Part shown: positions 51,312 to 60,721 of the stretch, piece by piece | How the letters are laid out: the number at the start of each line of letters is the position of its first letter | Position numbering within the stretch: the stretch's first letter is position 1 | Source: Eubacterium callanderi | Lineage (GTDB): Bacteria > Bacillota > Clostridia > Eubacteriales > Eubacteriaceae | Length of the DNA: 64,000 bases | Direction: 5' to 3' | Assembly: GCF_900142645.1 (NCBI RefSeq) | Contig: NZ_FRBP01000010.1 | Location: 124,001 to 188,000, forward strand | Program-made: the position numbers and the translations under genes | The notes under the pieces: model-generated | Seen by the model: the letters and a program-made list of their open reading frames with translations, nothing else | What the model was told of the DNA's origin: nothing | Databases searched by the model: none

Positions 51312-52151
51312 CTACAGGCCCATCATCTCTTTGACACAATGATCTGCAAGCTTGATGGTTCCCACCAACACCAGCATGTTAAAAACCAGTTCCCCGATAT
51401 AGGCCCAAACCATGGTGACCGCCGAAGCGTCCGGGTTAACCTGTGGCGGGGATGCCGCAAACAGTGAGAAAATCACACAGGCCAGTACAATGATCGCCCC
51501 CTCCAGACAGACCCCCGCATAGCTTTTCAGAAAGCTCTTGCCAATGTTCTGGCTGGGTTCACCCGCAAAAGTGGACAAGGGCACCGGGGCGATGGCAGTA
51601 TAGAGAAACAGCTTAAAAAACCGCCCATACACGCTCATGATCATCACAAAAGACAGTACGGTGATGAACAGTCCCCCGATGAGGGTCACTGCCCACAAAG
51701 GGATGCTCTCAAGAAATGCGCAGTTCTCCACGGCTTCCACAATCTCCGGCGGCAGCACGGTTTGGGTCGCACCCCCCAGCCCCGCCGTCACCATGATTTT
51801 TGACACAATCCCCTGCACAATGGTGAACAGGGCAATCATGAGTTCCAGACCATAAGTGATGATCCCTTTGGCAATGGCAAAGCGCACAAAGAGTTTCAGG
51901 GCGTGCTCCGGCTTCTTGACCTCTGCCAGTGAGCCACAGGTCTTGACCATGCCCACCAGAAAAAACAACACCAACAGCGCGTAGCCGATGGCCTGTAAGG
52001 TGCCGTTGATGTTGACAATCACCTCCCAGATGCCGCCGCCCTTAAAGGTCTGGGGCGACTGGGTAAGCAGCTGCCAGATTTCCGACAGTTTTCCATTCCA
52101 TGTGTCCAGTGCGTTTTGCAGATTTTGTACAATCCAGTTATCACTTTCCAT
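51312..52151 (-). CDS. VirB6/TrbL-like polytopic channel protein
   Basis: A 279-residue protein with six or more membrane segments (TLQAIGYALLVLFFLVGMV, LMIALFTIVQGIVSKIMV, WAVTLIGGLFITVLSFVMIM, LEGAIIVLACVIFSLFAA, LVFNMLVLVGTI). Size and topology fit the VirB6-like protein of Tn1549-type systems. It lies between PrgI and the VirB2-like gene on the minus strand. Confidence 0.8.
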   Translation of the reverse strand: MESDNWIVQNLQNALDTWNGKLSEIWQLLTQSPQTFKGGGIWEVIVNINGTLQAIGYALLVLFFLVGMVKTCGSLAEVKKPEHALKLFVRFAIAKGIITYGLELMIALFTIVQGIVSKIMVTAGLGGATQTVLPPEIVEAVENCAFLESIPLWAVTLIGGLFITVLSFVMIMSVYGRFFKLFLYTAIAPVPLSTFAGEPSQNIGKSFLKSYAGVCLEGAIIVLACVIFSLFAASPPQVNPDASAVTMVWAYIGELVFNMLVLVGTIKLADHCVKEMMGL

Positions 52152-52216
52152 TGAATCCTCCTTTCAGGGGCAGTCCAGCGTTTCAGCCTGCCTTTTTTCT
52201 TTGTATCCATACCGGA

Positions 52217-52570
52217 CTATCCCGCAATGGTGTTCAAAATTTCCTTGGCAAAGGTGACCACGATTCCCCCGGCCACGGTCATGATGCCATTGGCCCTCTG
52301 GCTTGGATCATGGGACTTAAGGGATAAGCCGATCTGCACAATACCATAGCCGATAAGGATCATACCGACCGCCCGGACAAGGCCAAAAATAAAAGTGGAT
52401 AGGTTGTTGACCACGGCAATGGGGTCATCGGCAGCGCACACGGTTGTGGTACATAGAACACACAGTACAACCGCCATATAAACCGAAAAGTGGCGGTGCA
52501 TTTTAGTGTTCACAGACAGACGGGGTGTCAGGGCTTTATGCTTCTTTTTTCGTTTCGTTGTTTGGTTCAT
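52217..52570 (-). CDS. Maff2/VirB2-like pilin-type membrane protein
   Basis: A 117-residue protein: signal-like helix (MAVVLCVLCTTTVCA) and a conserved hydrophobic pair FIFGLVRAVGMILIGYGIVQIGLSLKSHDPSQRANGIMTVAGGIVVTFAKEIL, the Maff2-family wording seen in Clostridial conjugative elements. AAAGGAG lies upstream of the ATG at 52570, which overlaps the end of the VirD4 gene by 35 bases. Confidence 0.8.
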   Translation of the reverse strand: MNQTTKRKKKHKALTPRLSVNTKMHRHFSVYMAVVLCVLCTTTVCAADDPIAVVNNLSTFIFGLVRAVGMILIGYGIVQIGLSLKSHDPSQRANGIMTVAGGIVVTFAKEILNTIAG

Positions 52571-54380
52571 TCAATTGTATCTCCTTTAACTTTTCAAAAT
52601 AGGTTTCTAAATCTTCCTCCGACCAAAGCATACAAGTTATTTCTTCGGATATTTCCATTTCCTCAATCACCATATCCGGCGAATAAGGCACAAGGCTCAT
52701 GCTTGCAACGGCGTGATCCACACGCCCGTGTTCATAGGGCAGCATCCCGCCGTCGGTGGTCAGATGGATATTGGGATGTTTTAACAGGTTGTATTTTTCA
52801 TCTTTGATGGGCCGTTCTCCGCGGATAAAGAGCAGGGCATAACGGTTGTCGAGCATCCGCACCTCATCCGGTGTCATCAGCTCCCGTCCGCTGTTCTGGT
52901 AGTTCGTAGAGTAATTCCCGCTCTTACCTGAACTTTTTCCGTAGGTGTTGGTGTCAATGGTTTGTTTCCCGAGCAGCTCACTGACATATTTGTGCGTTGC
53001 CTGCTCATTGCCGCCGAGATATAAAAATGTGTCGCAATTCCCCGCGATGCTTTCCCACTGCTTTTCAAACAGGGCCTTGAGCTGGGCCATGTTCTGTAAA
53101 ATGATGGACACGGAAACGCCCCGGGAGCGCATAACACTGAGGATTTTGTCAAAATCATCGGGTAAACTCACATTCGCGAATTCATCCATGATGAAATGCA
53201 CGTGTACGGGTAACAGCCCCCCATATTTTCGGTCAGCGGTGTAAAACAATTGCTGAAAGAGCTGCGTGTACAAAATGCTGATGAGGAAGTTGAAAGAGGT
53301 GTCATTGTCTGGGATTAACGCAAACAAAGCCACCTTCTTTTCCCCCATACTCGCCAAGTCCAGTTCATCAGTCACCGTGAGGGCCGAGAGACTTTCAAGG
53401 TTGAACTTTTCCAGTCTTGCCGCTAAGGTGATCTGAATGGATTTCACGGTCTTGGCCGCACCGCTCCGGTAATTGCGGTAATACTTCAGGGCGATGTGAT
53501 CCGGTTCGCGTGCTTCCAGACGATCCATCAGCTCATCAAGGGGAGACATATAGCCGTCCACATCTTCGGGGATGTCCCCGTTTCTGAGCATCTCCATGAC
53601 CATGGGAAAATTCTGTTCCTCGGTCGGGGCTTCGTATTTCAGAAAAAAGACCAAGGACAGCAGTAACATACTGGCCGCTGTATCCCAGAAGGGATCGCTT
53701 GACTGCGCACCTTTTACGGTCGTGGCTTTAAAGAGGTTTGTCACAAGCCGCTGCACATCGTTGTCAGTTTTGAGATAGACAAAGGGGTTATAGCAGTGTG
53801 ATTTCTCCATGTTGATTAAATCCAGAATACGGACTTCATACCCTTTTTCTCTGAGCAGCTGTCCGGTATCGCGGAGGATCTCCCCTTTGGGGTCAAGGAT
53901 CACCATACTGGTATTGGCCTGCATGACATTGGGCTTTGCATAGAATCGTGTTTTCCCGGCCCCGCTGCCCCCGCAGACCAACACGTTTAGGTTTCTCCGG
54001 TGCCGATGGCCGTCCAGACCCATGCGGACGTTCTGGGTTAACAGCTTGTTATCTTCAAAATGTTTCTCCCGGTATTTTCGGTTGATGCTCTGGGCGTCTC
54101 CCCACTTCGCGCTCCCGTGCTCTTCGCCCCGGCGGTAATTCTTTTTCGTGGCATAAAAAATCCCGATTCCCATGACATATAGAATCATCAGAATCAGGAT
54201 GGATTTTAAACTGCTTTCACACCATGTGATTTTAAAAGGATGTTCCATCGCTTCGGGGAACTTGAGGATAAAGGCATAAAGCCCTTCGTCGATGAAGGGG
54301 GCAATGCGCAGGGCCAGTCCGATCACTGGCACAAGGAGGGCGATGTACAGCATGATGTTTTTACTGAAATTATCTTGCAT
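52536..54380 (-). CDS. VirD4-type coupling protein
   Basis: About 614 residues from the ATG at 54380, chosen because GGAAGGA lies eight bases upstream; the frame is open to 54455 but has no better start. Two N-terminal membrane helices are followed by Walker A VCGGSGAGKTRF and Walker B HVHFIMDEFANV. It docks the relaxosome to the secretion channel. The start lies at the stop of the small 64-codon gene upstream. Confidence 0.93.
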   Translation of the reverse strand: MQDNFSKNIMLYIALLVPVIGLALRIAPFIDEGLYAFILKFPEAMEHPFKITWCESSLKSILILMILYVMGIGIFYATKKNYRRGEEHGSAKWGDAQSINRKYREKHFEDNKLLTQNVRMGLDGHRHRRNLNVLVCGGSGAGKTRFYAKPNVMQANTSMVILDPKGEILRDTGQLLREKGYEVRILDLINMEKSHCYNPFVYLKTDNDVQRLVTNLFKATTVKGAQSSDPFWDTAASMLLLSLVFFLKYEAPTEEQNFPMVMEMLRNGDIPEDVDGYMSPLDELMDRLEAREPDHIALKYYRNYRSGAAKTVKSIQITLAARLEKFNLESLSALTVTDELDLASMGEKKVALFALIPDNDTSFNFLISILYTQLFQQLFYTADRKYGGLLPVHVHFIMDEFANVSLPDDFDKILSVMRSRGVSVSIILQNMAQLKALFEKQWESIAGNCDTFLYLGGNEQATHKYVSELLGKQTIDTNTYGKSSGKSGNYSTNYQNSGRELMTPDEVRMLDNRYALLFIRGERPIKDEKYNLLKHPNIHLTTDGGMLPYEHGRVDHAVASMSLVPYSPDMVIEEMEISEEITCMLWSEEDLETYFEKLKEIQLNEPNNETKKEA

Positions 54381-54564
54381 GGCCGCGTTCCTTCCTTTTC
54401 CCGGTCTTTTCTGTGGGTGCGTCGATGGCTTTAAGCAAGAGGTCGTCCACGGCATCGGTTGACCGTTTCTGCCTTATCAGACCGTTGCGCATTTGATTGA
54501 GGGCATTGATCAGAACGACATACTCCACATGGTCAAGGGTTAAAATTCTTTTGACTTCTTTCAT
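54370..54564 (-). CDS. Small conserved-type protein before VirD4
   Basis: A 64-residue basic protein (MKEVKRILTLDHVEYVVL start) with GAGGT upstream. It overlaps the VirD4 start by 11 bases and follows the frameshifted gene by eight bases. It reads like the small proteins found in this spot in Tn1549-like elements; no named family is assigned. Confidence 0.6.
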   Translation of the reverse strand: MKEVKRILTLDHVEYVVLINALNQMRNGLIRQKRSTDAVDDLLLKAIDAPTEKTGKRKERGHAR

Positions 54565-54572
54565 AATCTACC

Positions 54573-55459
54573 TCAGCGTGCCGGGTCAGCCCGGCTTTTT
54601 GGCTGTACCATCTGCTGTAAATTGTACTTCACCCGCATGGATACCTCGGCCATGGCATCCTTGATGGTGGTCAGCTCTGCGCCTACCTGCTGCGGTTCTG
54701 CGCTGGTCAGGAAATCTGGCAGCTTTGAAAAGTCAAAGCACGCGGTTGAAACGCCTGCCTGTCGGCAGAGCATGTAAGCGGCGGCCTGGGCTTTAAAGTC
54801 AATATTCCCAGAATCTTCACCGTTTAAGGCCAGTTCAGCCTTGGCTAAAGCGGCAGCAATGCCCTGATACATGGCATCGGGTTCCAGCCCTTTTTCCACC
54901 ACCACGCACTCCTTATCCATATCAAAATCCACGGCCAGCGGATGATTGACGGCTTCGGCGGTCAGAATCTTTACTGGGCTTTTGAAATAAGCGATTTTAT
55001 CAGCATCCGGTCATCCAGTTTGCCTGTTTTCTGAGAACGCACCCGACAAGTGGTCTGGGTGATGTCATACATTTTCTTGGCCTTGAAGGACTGTCCGGTT
55101 GTTCCATCATCACGAGTGTAGGGGTTTCCAGGTTCCAGAATCAAAATCGGGTTTCTGAACTCGGACTGTTTCACAAAGATACCCTGCTCTTTCCATGCCG
55201 TGTTGTCGGCAATTTTGGTGGCGGTTTCCCGCTGTGCCTGTATGAGCAGCGCGTTACGGGCAGTGTAGTATTCAAAATTGGCCTGAACATTCAAATACCC
55301 CTGAAATAGCTCCGGACTTTTCCCAACGGTTTCAAGGGACTTTTCAATCTGTGCATAGCAGTATTCCCGGTTGGCCTTTTGCTCAGCCTGCCACTTTTGG
55401 TTGTTTCTCGGCTTCGGCTCGGTTTCTTCCTGACCAAACAGGTCATATAGGTTACTCAT
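54573..55459 (-). pseudogene. Transfer-region gene split by a one-base frameshift
   Basis: The first frame (55459 to 54971, MSNLYDLFGQEE start) ends LIKSLISKAQ and the second continues as PVKILTAEAVNHPLAVDFDMDKECVVV through to 54573. Restoring one C to the run at 54976-54978 (GGG on the plus strand) gives KAPVKILTAEAV in a single frame of about 295 codons. The intact protein would be a plausible accessory transfer protein. Either a real deletion in a homopolymer or a sequencing error. Start overlaps the PcfB gene by four bases. Confidence 0.75.
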
Positions 55460-56343
55460 CGTGTTTTATCTCCCTTCGATTTTTTTGGAATCTCTTTTTT
55501 GGTTTTCCGCTTTGGTTCACGGCGTTTGGTTTCTTTCTTTGTCTCCGGCGCCCTGTGTTCGGGTTCTGCTCGTGCCTTTTCCTGTTCGGCCTTGATCGCT
55601 CTGAGTTCTGCCCGGACGGAAGGTTTAGATTCTCCTTCGGCGGGCGGCTTCGAGCTGTTCTCGGATGGAGGGCTTTTCTCCGGTTCCTGGGCCTGAGGGG
55701 CTTCGGCATAGGGTTTCTCCGCTTGTATGGCCTTCTGATCCTCCTTCCTGGAAACCAGTTTTTCCTCCTTTGGGGGCAGTGCGTTTTCCTCCTTTGACGC
55801 TGCGAAGCCTAAGAGGTCATCCAGCAGCTGTTCTTCCCCTGCTTTGGCTTCCGGATCTGATGCACCAAATAGGTCATCCAGCAGGGCTTCTTCTGCCTGT
55901 GCTTCTTCGTGGGTCTGCCCTTCCCGTTCATTCAGAATTTCACTCTTAATTTCTGCGGTATTCACTGCTGCCAGCTGGAAGCGTTCAACGATCCGGTTGA
56001 TCCGCACAGCGTCCTCCTGCTTCACCAGAATATCCGTCACACCGTCTGGACTGCCCGACGGATTGCCCAGGGCACAGTAAAGCACCCCGTAATGCCTGGC
56101 TTCCTTGGCAAAGACTTCAAGGTCGGCGTTATTAATCGAAAAGACGGTCAGAGGTTTTCCCGATTTCAGCATGGCCGTTAACCGTGTTTTTCCTTTCGTC
56201 TTGTGTATGTCCGCACTTTTTAAAGCTGAGATCAACAGAAAAGCCAGATTCTTAAGGCCCGTTCCTGTCAGCCGTAACAAAAAATCCGCCCCTTCAAGGG
56301 ATATGCGGATGACTTGTTCGGCTGCATCACCGCTTGTGTTCAT
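55456..56343 (-). CDS. PcfB-family (DUF3801) protein
   Basis: A 295-residue protein: the N-terminal 130 residues (ISLEGADFLLRLTGTGLKNLAFLLISALKS...VFSINNADLEVFAKEARHYGVLYCAL) match PcfB, a partner of the coupling protein; the rest is a long charged low-complexity tail rich in Glu, Lys and Pro. It overlaps the relaxase gene by 17 bases and the split gene by four. Confidence 0.85.
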   Translation of the reverse strand: MNTSGDAAEQVIRISLEGADFLLRLTGTGLKNLAFLLISALKSADIHKTKGKTRLTAMLKSGKPLTVFSINNADLEVFAKEARHYGVLYCALGNPSGSPDGVTDILVKQEDAVRINRIVERFQLAAVNTAEIKSEILNEREGQTHEEAQAEEALLDDLFGASDPEAKAGEEQLLDDLLGFAASKEENALPPKEEKLVSRKEDQKAIQAEKPYAEAPQAQEPEKSPPSENSSKPPAEGESKPSVRAELRAIKAEQEKARAEPEHRAPETKKETKRREPKRKTKKEIPKKSKGDKTR

Positions 56344-57685
56344 TTTTGCTTTTCTCCTTTGCGTTATTTTTTTCTTCTAATTTGACCACTTTGATTTTTT
56401 CTCTCATCGGTATAGATCGCGCGGCAATGCCGTCACAATATTTCACTTCCTTTCGGAGTGTTTTGATCTGCGCGCTCAGCCCGGCAATGTCCGCTTTGAT
56501 TTTAGACACTGCTTTTTCATCCGGTGTGCGCTGTGTTCTGTTCCAGAGCTTTTTTCGCTCAGTACAGAGTTTTTTTATCTGTTGTTCATTTGATGTTTTA
56601 TAATTCTCTAAAGCTTCAATCGTATCTATTTTGTGCTTACATAAAAGCCGGGCTTCCCGGCTGATCTGCTCCATCTTTCGTACATCCTCCCGGTACAGAA
56701 ACGGCAGTGCGTTTGTTTTCCGGTCTTTCTTCTTTTGAAACACGCCCAGCTTAAAACAGTAATAAAGGTACAGGCCCCGCAGACCGCTGGTATGACGGGC
56801 TTTTTCAAAGCTTCCGTGCAAAAGCATTTTTTTCTTTGCAGCCTTTGGCCCGGGGCGGTACTGCTTGATCTGCTGCTGTTCATAAATCCGCTGTTCGATG
56901 TTGGATAAACTGTATTCGGGATGCTTGCGGTCAATGCGCACATACCGCGCTTTCCCGGGCGGCTTCAGCGTGAAGTATTTTGCATCGTACTTGATGGCGT
57001 ATCCCTTCTGCCGCAGCCGGTACAAAAACTGCCGCATCGTCACACATTCAGAAATCGTATCGTCAAGGTCTTTTATGATCAGGCCGCGCCACGTGGGTTT
57101 TCCTTCCCGCTCTGCCTGCCACTCACCGTACTGCATGGACTTGTTCATGGGCTTTTCGATGACGGAGAGCTTGTATTCAAGGCACAGGCGGTCAGACACC
57201 TCCCGCATCTTGCGGTAGCTTTCTTTGTTATCATAGTAGCGCAGCCCATCGGAAAAGGAGACGGAATTTAAAACCATGTGATTGTGTATGTGGGCTTTGT
57301 CGATGTGGGTTGCGACGATCACCTCAAATCGTGATCCCCACAGTTCCTCTGCCAGCTTTATGCCGATTTCATGGGCGATCTCCGGGGTGACTTCCCCGGG
57401 CTTGAAGCTCTGATAAGCGTGATAGGCAATGATGCCGCCCTCCTTGCGGTACTGCTTTTTAGTGATGGTCATCTCCTCCCGGGCGGTTTCCGGTGAACAG
57501 TTCAAACCTGTGACGTAAAACTGCTTTTCGGTTTTAACGTCCTGGGACACATAGTCCATCACATCCCGCAGGGCCTGCAGGTCCGCTTCACCATAATTTT
57601 TATTTTTTGTCTTATCTGGATTTTTGGCGTAATCCACTACCCGGTCCAGTCGGCCCCGGATGTCCCAGATTTTTGTGGTGGCCAT
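56327..57685 (-). CDS. MobP-type relaxase
   Basis: A 452-residue relaxase. HIDKAHIHNHMVLNSV near residue 130 is the three-histidine metal motif of the PF03432 relaxase family, and a catalytic tyrosine is likely in the N-terminal 20-30 residues (VVDYAKNP). The C-terminal 180 residues are basic and helical. It nicks DNA at oriT. It lies directly downstream of MobC and the candidate oriT. Confidence 0.92.
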   Translation of the reverse strand: MATTKIWDIRGRLDRVVDYAKNPDKTKNKNYGEADLQALRDVMDYVSQDVKTEKQFYVTGLNCSPETAREEMTITKKQYRKEGGIIAYHAYQSFKPGEVTPEIAHEIGIKLAEELWGSRFEVIVATHIDKAHIHNHMVLNSVSFSDGLRYYDNKESYRKMREVSDRLCLEYKLSVIEKPMNKSMQYGEWQAEREGKPTWRGLIIKDLDDTISECVTMRQFLYRLRQKGYAIKYDAKYFTLKPPGKARYVRIDRKHPEYSLSNIEQRIYEQQQIKQYRPGPKAAKKKMLLHGSFEKARHTSGLRGLYLYYCFKLGVFQKKKDRKTNALPFLYREDVRKMEQISREARLLCKHKIDTIEALENYKTSNEQQIKKLCTERKKLWNRTQRTPDEKAVSKIKADIAGLSAQIKTLRKEVKYCDGIAARSIPMREKIKVVKLEEKNNAKEKSKNEHKR

Positions 57686-57686
57686 G

Positions 57687-58013
57687 TCAGCTTTTTTCCG
57701 GCACCAGAAACTTTTCTTTGACTTCGGTCTGGAACTTCCGCCACTTCAAGGCTTCTTTTTCATAAAGCGGCTGATCCACAAAACCCAGGGCATTGGCCTT
57801 GGCGGCAATCTGGTTCAGGTTGTTTCCGATGGCGGACATCTGCCGCATGGTTTCGTAAAACACCGGGCCGGGTTTTTCGTGTAACTGGTAACCTTCAATC
57901 ATGGCACGCAGAAAAGCTTCCCGGCTCAGGCCAGACTTCTTCACTTTTTTATCCAGTTCCTGTGCTTCCCGCCGTGTCAGGCGAAACAGGATTTCAACGT
58001 TGCGTTTTCTCAT
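57687..58013 (-). CDS. MobC-type relaxosome accessory protein
   Basis: A 108-residue protein with the MobC wording RKRNVEILFRLTRREAQELDKKVKKSGLSREAFLRAMIEGY, a ribbon-helix-helix-like region, and IGNNLNQIAAKANALG. It helps the relaxase at oriT. Two bases separate its stop from the relaxase start. Confidence 0.88.
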   Translation of the reverse strand: MRKRNVEILFRLTRREAQELDKKVKKSGLSREAFLRAMIEGYQLHEKPGPVFYETMRQMSAIGNNLNQIAAKANALGFVDQPLYEKEALKWRKFQTEVKEKFLVPEKS

Positions 58014-58162
58014 TATTTTTCACTCCTTATCCATGTTATAAAAGGGGGATTGGGGCATGCCCCAACAAGCGAAAAAGGTGGGCTGCCCGGAGGGCGGCTA
58101 TCCTTTTTCAGTGCTTGCTGGGACAGTCTCACGCCGCAAGGCTCCCCCTGCTTTCAATTTAG
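58014..58162. other. Candidate origin of transfer (oriT)
   Basis: A gene-free 149-base stretch directly upstream of mobC. It contains TTGGGGCATGCCCCAA (perfect palindrome, about 58048-58063), two CAAGC...GAAAAAGG segments facing each other, and a GC-rich centre (CCGGAGGGCGG). Location and repeats fit an oriT; a nick site is not assigned. Confidence 0.5.
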
Positions 58163-58570
58163 TTACCGCTCATAATATTTGATTTTCGGCATCAACGGCA
58201 CGACGACAATCTCTCGGTTTACACGGCAAAACCGCTCAGGAAACTTGTATTCTTCGGCATATTTTTGGATTTGTTCGGGGGTAAGACTGGAAAAACCTTT
58301 TCGGTCATTCCGCGCATTGCAGATAAAAAAGTCCCCGGCAATGATGTCAATAAGTTCACTGTTATCAATGAAGATACCACGGTTCAGCGGCAGACCACTG
58401 ATCTTTCCTTCATCATTGCAGATGATCACTGCATCATCATCCGTTGGTAACGCATACCTTTCAATGTTGCCGCCTACGAGTTTTTGCATGAATTTCAGGT
58501 TATTGGGAATGGTAACTGCCCGCGGGGACTCCCCGGCTCGGATATATAAGACATTGATTGTTCGCTTCAT
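58163..58570 (-). CDS. DUF3846-type protein
   Basis: A 135-residue protein, INVLYIRAGESPRAVTIPNNLKFMQKLVGGNIERYALPTDDDAVIICNDEGKISGLPLNRGI, in the DUF3846 wording of conjugative elements, ending with a short PERFCRVNREIVVVP segment. It is one of three related units here; function unknown. Confidence 0.7.
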   Translation of the reverse strand: MKRTINVLYIRAGESPRAVTIPNNLKFMQKLVGGNIERYALPTDDDAVIICNDEGKISGLPLNRGIFIDNSELIDIIAGDFFICNARNDRKGFSSLTPEQIQKYAEEYKFPERFCRVNREIVVVPLMPKIKYYER

Positions 58571-58576
58571 TTTCAG

Positions 58577-59023
58577 TTACCGCTCATAATCCTTGTGTTT
58601 ATCCTTTATGGGGACAGCGACAATCCCTTGATTAAGGCGTATAAACTGTTCAGGATATTTGAATTGCTCAGAAAATTTTTCGATTTGTTTTGGGCTTAAG
58701 CTTGTAAAATCCTCGCTGTCCCTCGGGGCGTTACAAAGAAAAAAATCGCCTGCAATGATCTCAACAAGCCGCTTTTTTTCATCAAAAATGCCCCGGTTCA
58801 GGGGCAGACCATTGATCTTTCCTTCCTCATTACAGATGATCACGGCATCGTCATCGGTTGGAAGATAGTACATTTCAATGTATCCACCCACCAATTTCTG
58901 CTTGGCTTCAAGGGTGTTCTCAATGGTCATTTCCTCTGGCGGCTCCCCGGCCCGGATCATCAGGATGGTGATTTTGTCCTTCTTATCGGTTATCTCATTC
59001 GGATTCGTGATACTGTTTGTCAT
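58577..59023 (-). CDS. DUF3846-type protein
   Basis: A 148-residue paralogue of the previous gene with the same core (MIRAGEPPEEMTIENTLEAKQKLVGGYIEMYYLPTDDDAVIICNEEGKINGLPLNRGI). Six bases separate it from its neighbour, and its start overlaps a small upstream gene. Function unknown; proposed roles for such proteins include anti-defence activity. Confidence 0.7.
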   Translation of the reverse strand: MTNSITNPNEITDKKDKITILMIRAGEPPEEMTIENTLEAKQKLVGGYIEMYYLPTDDDAVIICNEEGKINGLPLNRGIFDEKKRLVEIIAGDFFLCNAPRDSEDFTSLSPKQIEKFSEQFKYPEQFIRLNQGIVAVPIKDKHKDYER

Positions 59024-59165
59024 TTTTCTTTCCTTTCCCTTCGGTGGTTTCTGACGGCTCGCTTACATCCACAATGAGGGGTGATGAGGGGATGATCAAT
59101 GTGATCTCCACATCCTCCCCCTCATAAAGTTTCATCAATTCGTTCAGGTTAATGGCTGTACTCAT
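58995..59165 (-). CDS. 56-residue small protein
   Basis: MSTAINLNELMKLYEGEDVE begins at 59165 with GGAGAAA upstream; the stop (58995) lies 29 bases inside the next gene's start, which suggests translational coupling. It has acidic and hydrophobic segments and no recognised domain. It explains most of the 260-base gap between DUF3846 genes. Confidence 0.55.
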   Translation of the reverse strand: MSTAINLNELMKLYEGEDVEITLIIPSSPLIVDVSEPSETTEGKGKKNDKQYHESE

Positions 59166-59285
59166 GTGTTTTTCTCCTTCGTTTTTTTGAAAATTTCTTT
59201 TATTGGCCGTGAGTTCTATGGATTCGTTCAGGGCATCACCCCCTTTCTGAAATAAAAAAAGCAGAATCTCCCAATGACATTCCGC

Positions 59286-60293
59286 TTACCGTTCCATGGT
59301 ATCCCGGTGTTTCTCTTTTTCCGGAAATGCAATCTTTCGCTGCACATCTCCATTGTATTTTTCAGGGTATTCCAGCTGATCCCTGTACTTTTCAATCTGT
59401 TTTGGTGTCAGGTCTCTGGCCTTTAGGGCTTCAAAGTCCCAATTGCACAGCAGAAAATCGCCATAAATATTGATCTTCTCATGTTCAGCCGTGTCAAAAA
59501 CAGCACGATTGGGGACACGCTTTGCGCTCATTTGGGCTATAATGATTACTTCATCCGTCAGCGGATAAGCGCAAAGCGTTCCTTCAAAGACGTTCTCGAT
59601 ACCTTCCAGACCATTCTCAATGCGGATTTTTTCAGGGGGCTGTCCGACGCGTACCATCAGGGCATCCACTTCCCTTGGCTCGGGAAAAAACGTGATGCGG
59701 TATTCTTCGGGAATCTCACTACCATCGAAGAAAGGATAAAAGTTCGCTCCGGTGTCGCACACATAGCAGCTGTTGATGTAGCTCCCGCAATCACTCATTC
59801 TTGCGTCTCTGCCATAGGCATCATAGGCGATATAGCTGCTCAGTCCCTCCGGTATATCGAGATATGCACCGCACTCGTTGATATAGTATTCTCCCAGCGC
59901 ATAGTCGTTGTCGATGTCCTGAACGATGTCGTAACAATCCAGATTGTCGGTCAGGTTGATGAGATCCACGATGCTTGACGTGTAGTCGCCCTCCTCCAAA
60001 GCGATTTCGTATTTTCTCATTTCTTCCTCGGTCAGCTCATCAAGGCAGGATGCGAGATAATTCAAGGCATCCAGATTTTCATATTCGCCCAGACAATCGC
60101 CCAGGCCGCTGACCTCTGTTTCATAGTCGGTGATAAAGTATTCCTCATATCGCTTTCCGTCTATGCCGATCCGCTCAAAAAGAGCCTGTACTTCCTCAGT
60201 GTTGGCGGGTAAAGCTAAGGACTCACCCACCAGACAGCCCTCGTTATAGCGGCCTAAGTTCGTCACATAGGCGTTAATCACACCCTCGTACAT
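59286..60293 (-). CDS. ArdA-type antirestriction domain fused to DUF3846
   Basis: A 335-residue protein. Residues 1-205 resemble ArdA, the acidic DNA-mimic antirestriction family (VINAYVTNLGRYNEGCLVGESLALPANTEEVQALFERIG and many Asp/Glu pairs). Residues 210-335 are a third DUF3846 copy (ALMVRVGQPPEKIRIENGLEGIE...LTDEVIIIAQ). Such a fusion would protect incoming DNA from type I restriction. It is transcribed with the transfer genes. Confidence 0.75.
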   Translation of the reverse strand: MYEGVINAYVTNLGRYNEGCLVGESLALPANTEEVQALFERIGIDGKRYEEYFITDYETEVSGLGDCLGEYENLDALNYLASCLDELTEEEMRKYEIALEEGDYTSSIVDLINLTDNLDCYDIVQDIDNDYALGEYYINECGAYLDIPEGLSSYIAYDAYGRDARMSDCGSYINSCYVCDTGANFYPFFDGSEIPEEYRITFFPEPREVDALMVRVGQPPEKIRIENGLEGIENVFEGTLCAYPLTDEVIIIAQMSAKRVPNRAVFDTAEHEKINIYGDFLLCNWDFEALKARDLTPKQIEKYRDQLEYPEKYNGDVQRKIAFPEKEKHRDTMER

Positions 60294-60316
60294 GTTGATT
60301 TTCCTCCTTCTTTCTT

Positions 60317-60721
60317 TTACCGCGCATCGGTTTTCCGCCGAATCGGGTCTTTATCCAGCTTTCTCTTGATCCGCTGCGCGGTTTTAATATAGTCCTCCAA
60401 TGTTTTAATAATGCCCTTTTCAAGCCGTTCATCCATGCGGTCCATAACGCGGTAGTCCCCGGTGCAGTAGTAAGCCCGGCAGGCGGTGTTGACTTCCATG
60501 AGGGAATGGCGGCAGGTAATCAAAGATGAAAGCTGTTGTCCTTGTGGACTGTCGGGCAGATACTGGATATGAATTTCCGGATCATCCGGATAAATTTTAT
60601 CCATGGGCTTTCTGATGCCCATATCGTATAAAGAGCATTTGATGGTGTCTTGTGTGTACCAAAGCTTGGTTAAAAGCTGCTTGTCGCCGTATGTAATGCG
60701 TGCGTTTAGCAATGTGATCAC
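60317..60721 (-). CDS. Unrecognised 134-residue protein
   Basis: No family recognised. The protein is basic at the C-terminus (KRKLDKDPIRRKTDAR) and begins MITLLNARITYGDKQLLTKLWY. Its start overlaps the stop of the YodL-like gene by four bases, so it belongs to the accessory operon. Confidence 0.6.
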   Translation of the reverse strand: MITLLNARITYGDKQLLTKLWYTQDTIKCSLYDMGIRKPMDKIYPDDPEIHIQYLPDSPQGQQLSSLITCRHSLMEVNTACRAYYCTGDYRVMDRMDERLEKGIIKTLEDYIKTAQRIKRKLDKDPIRRKTDAR

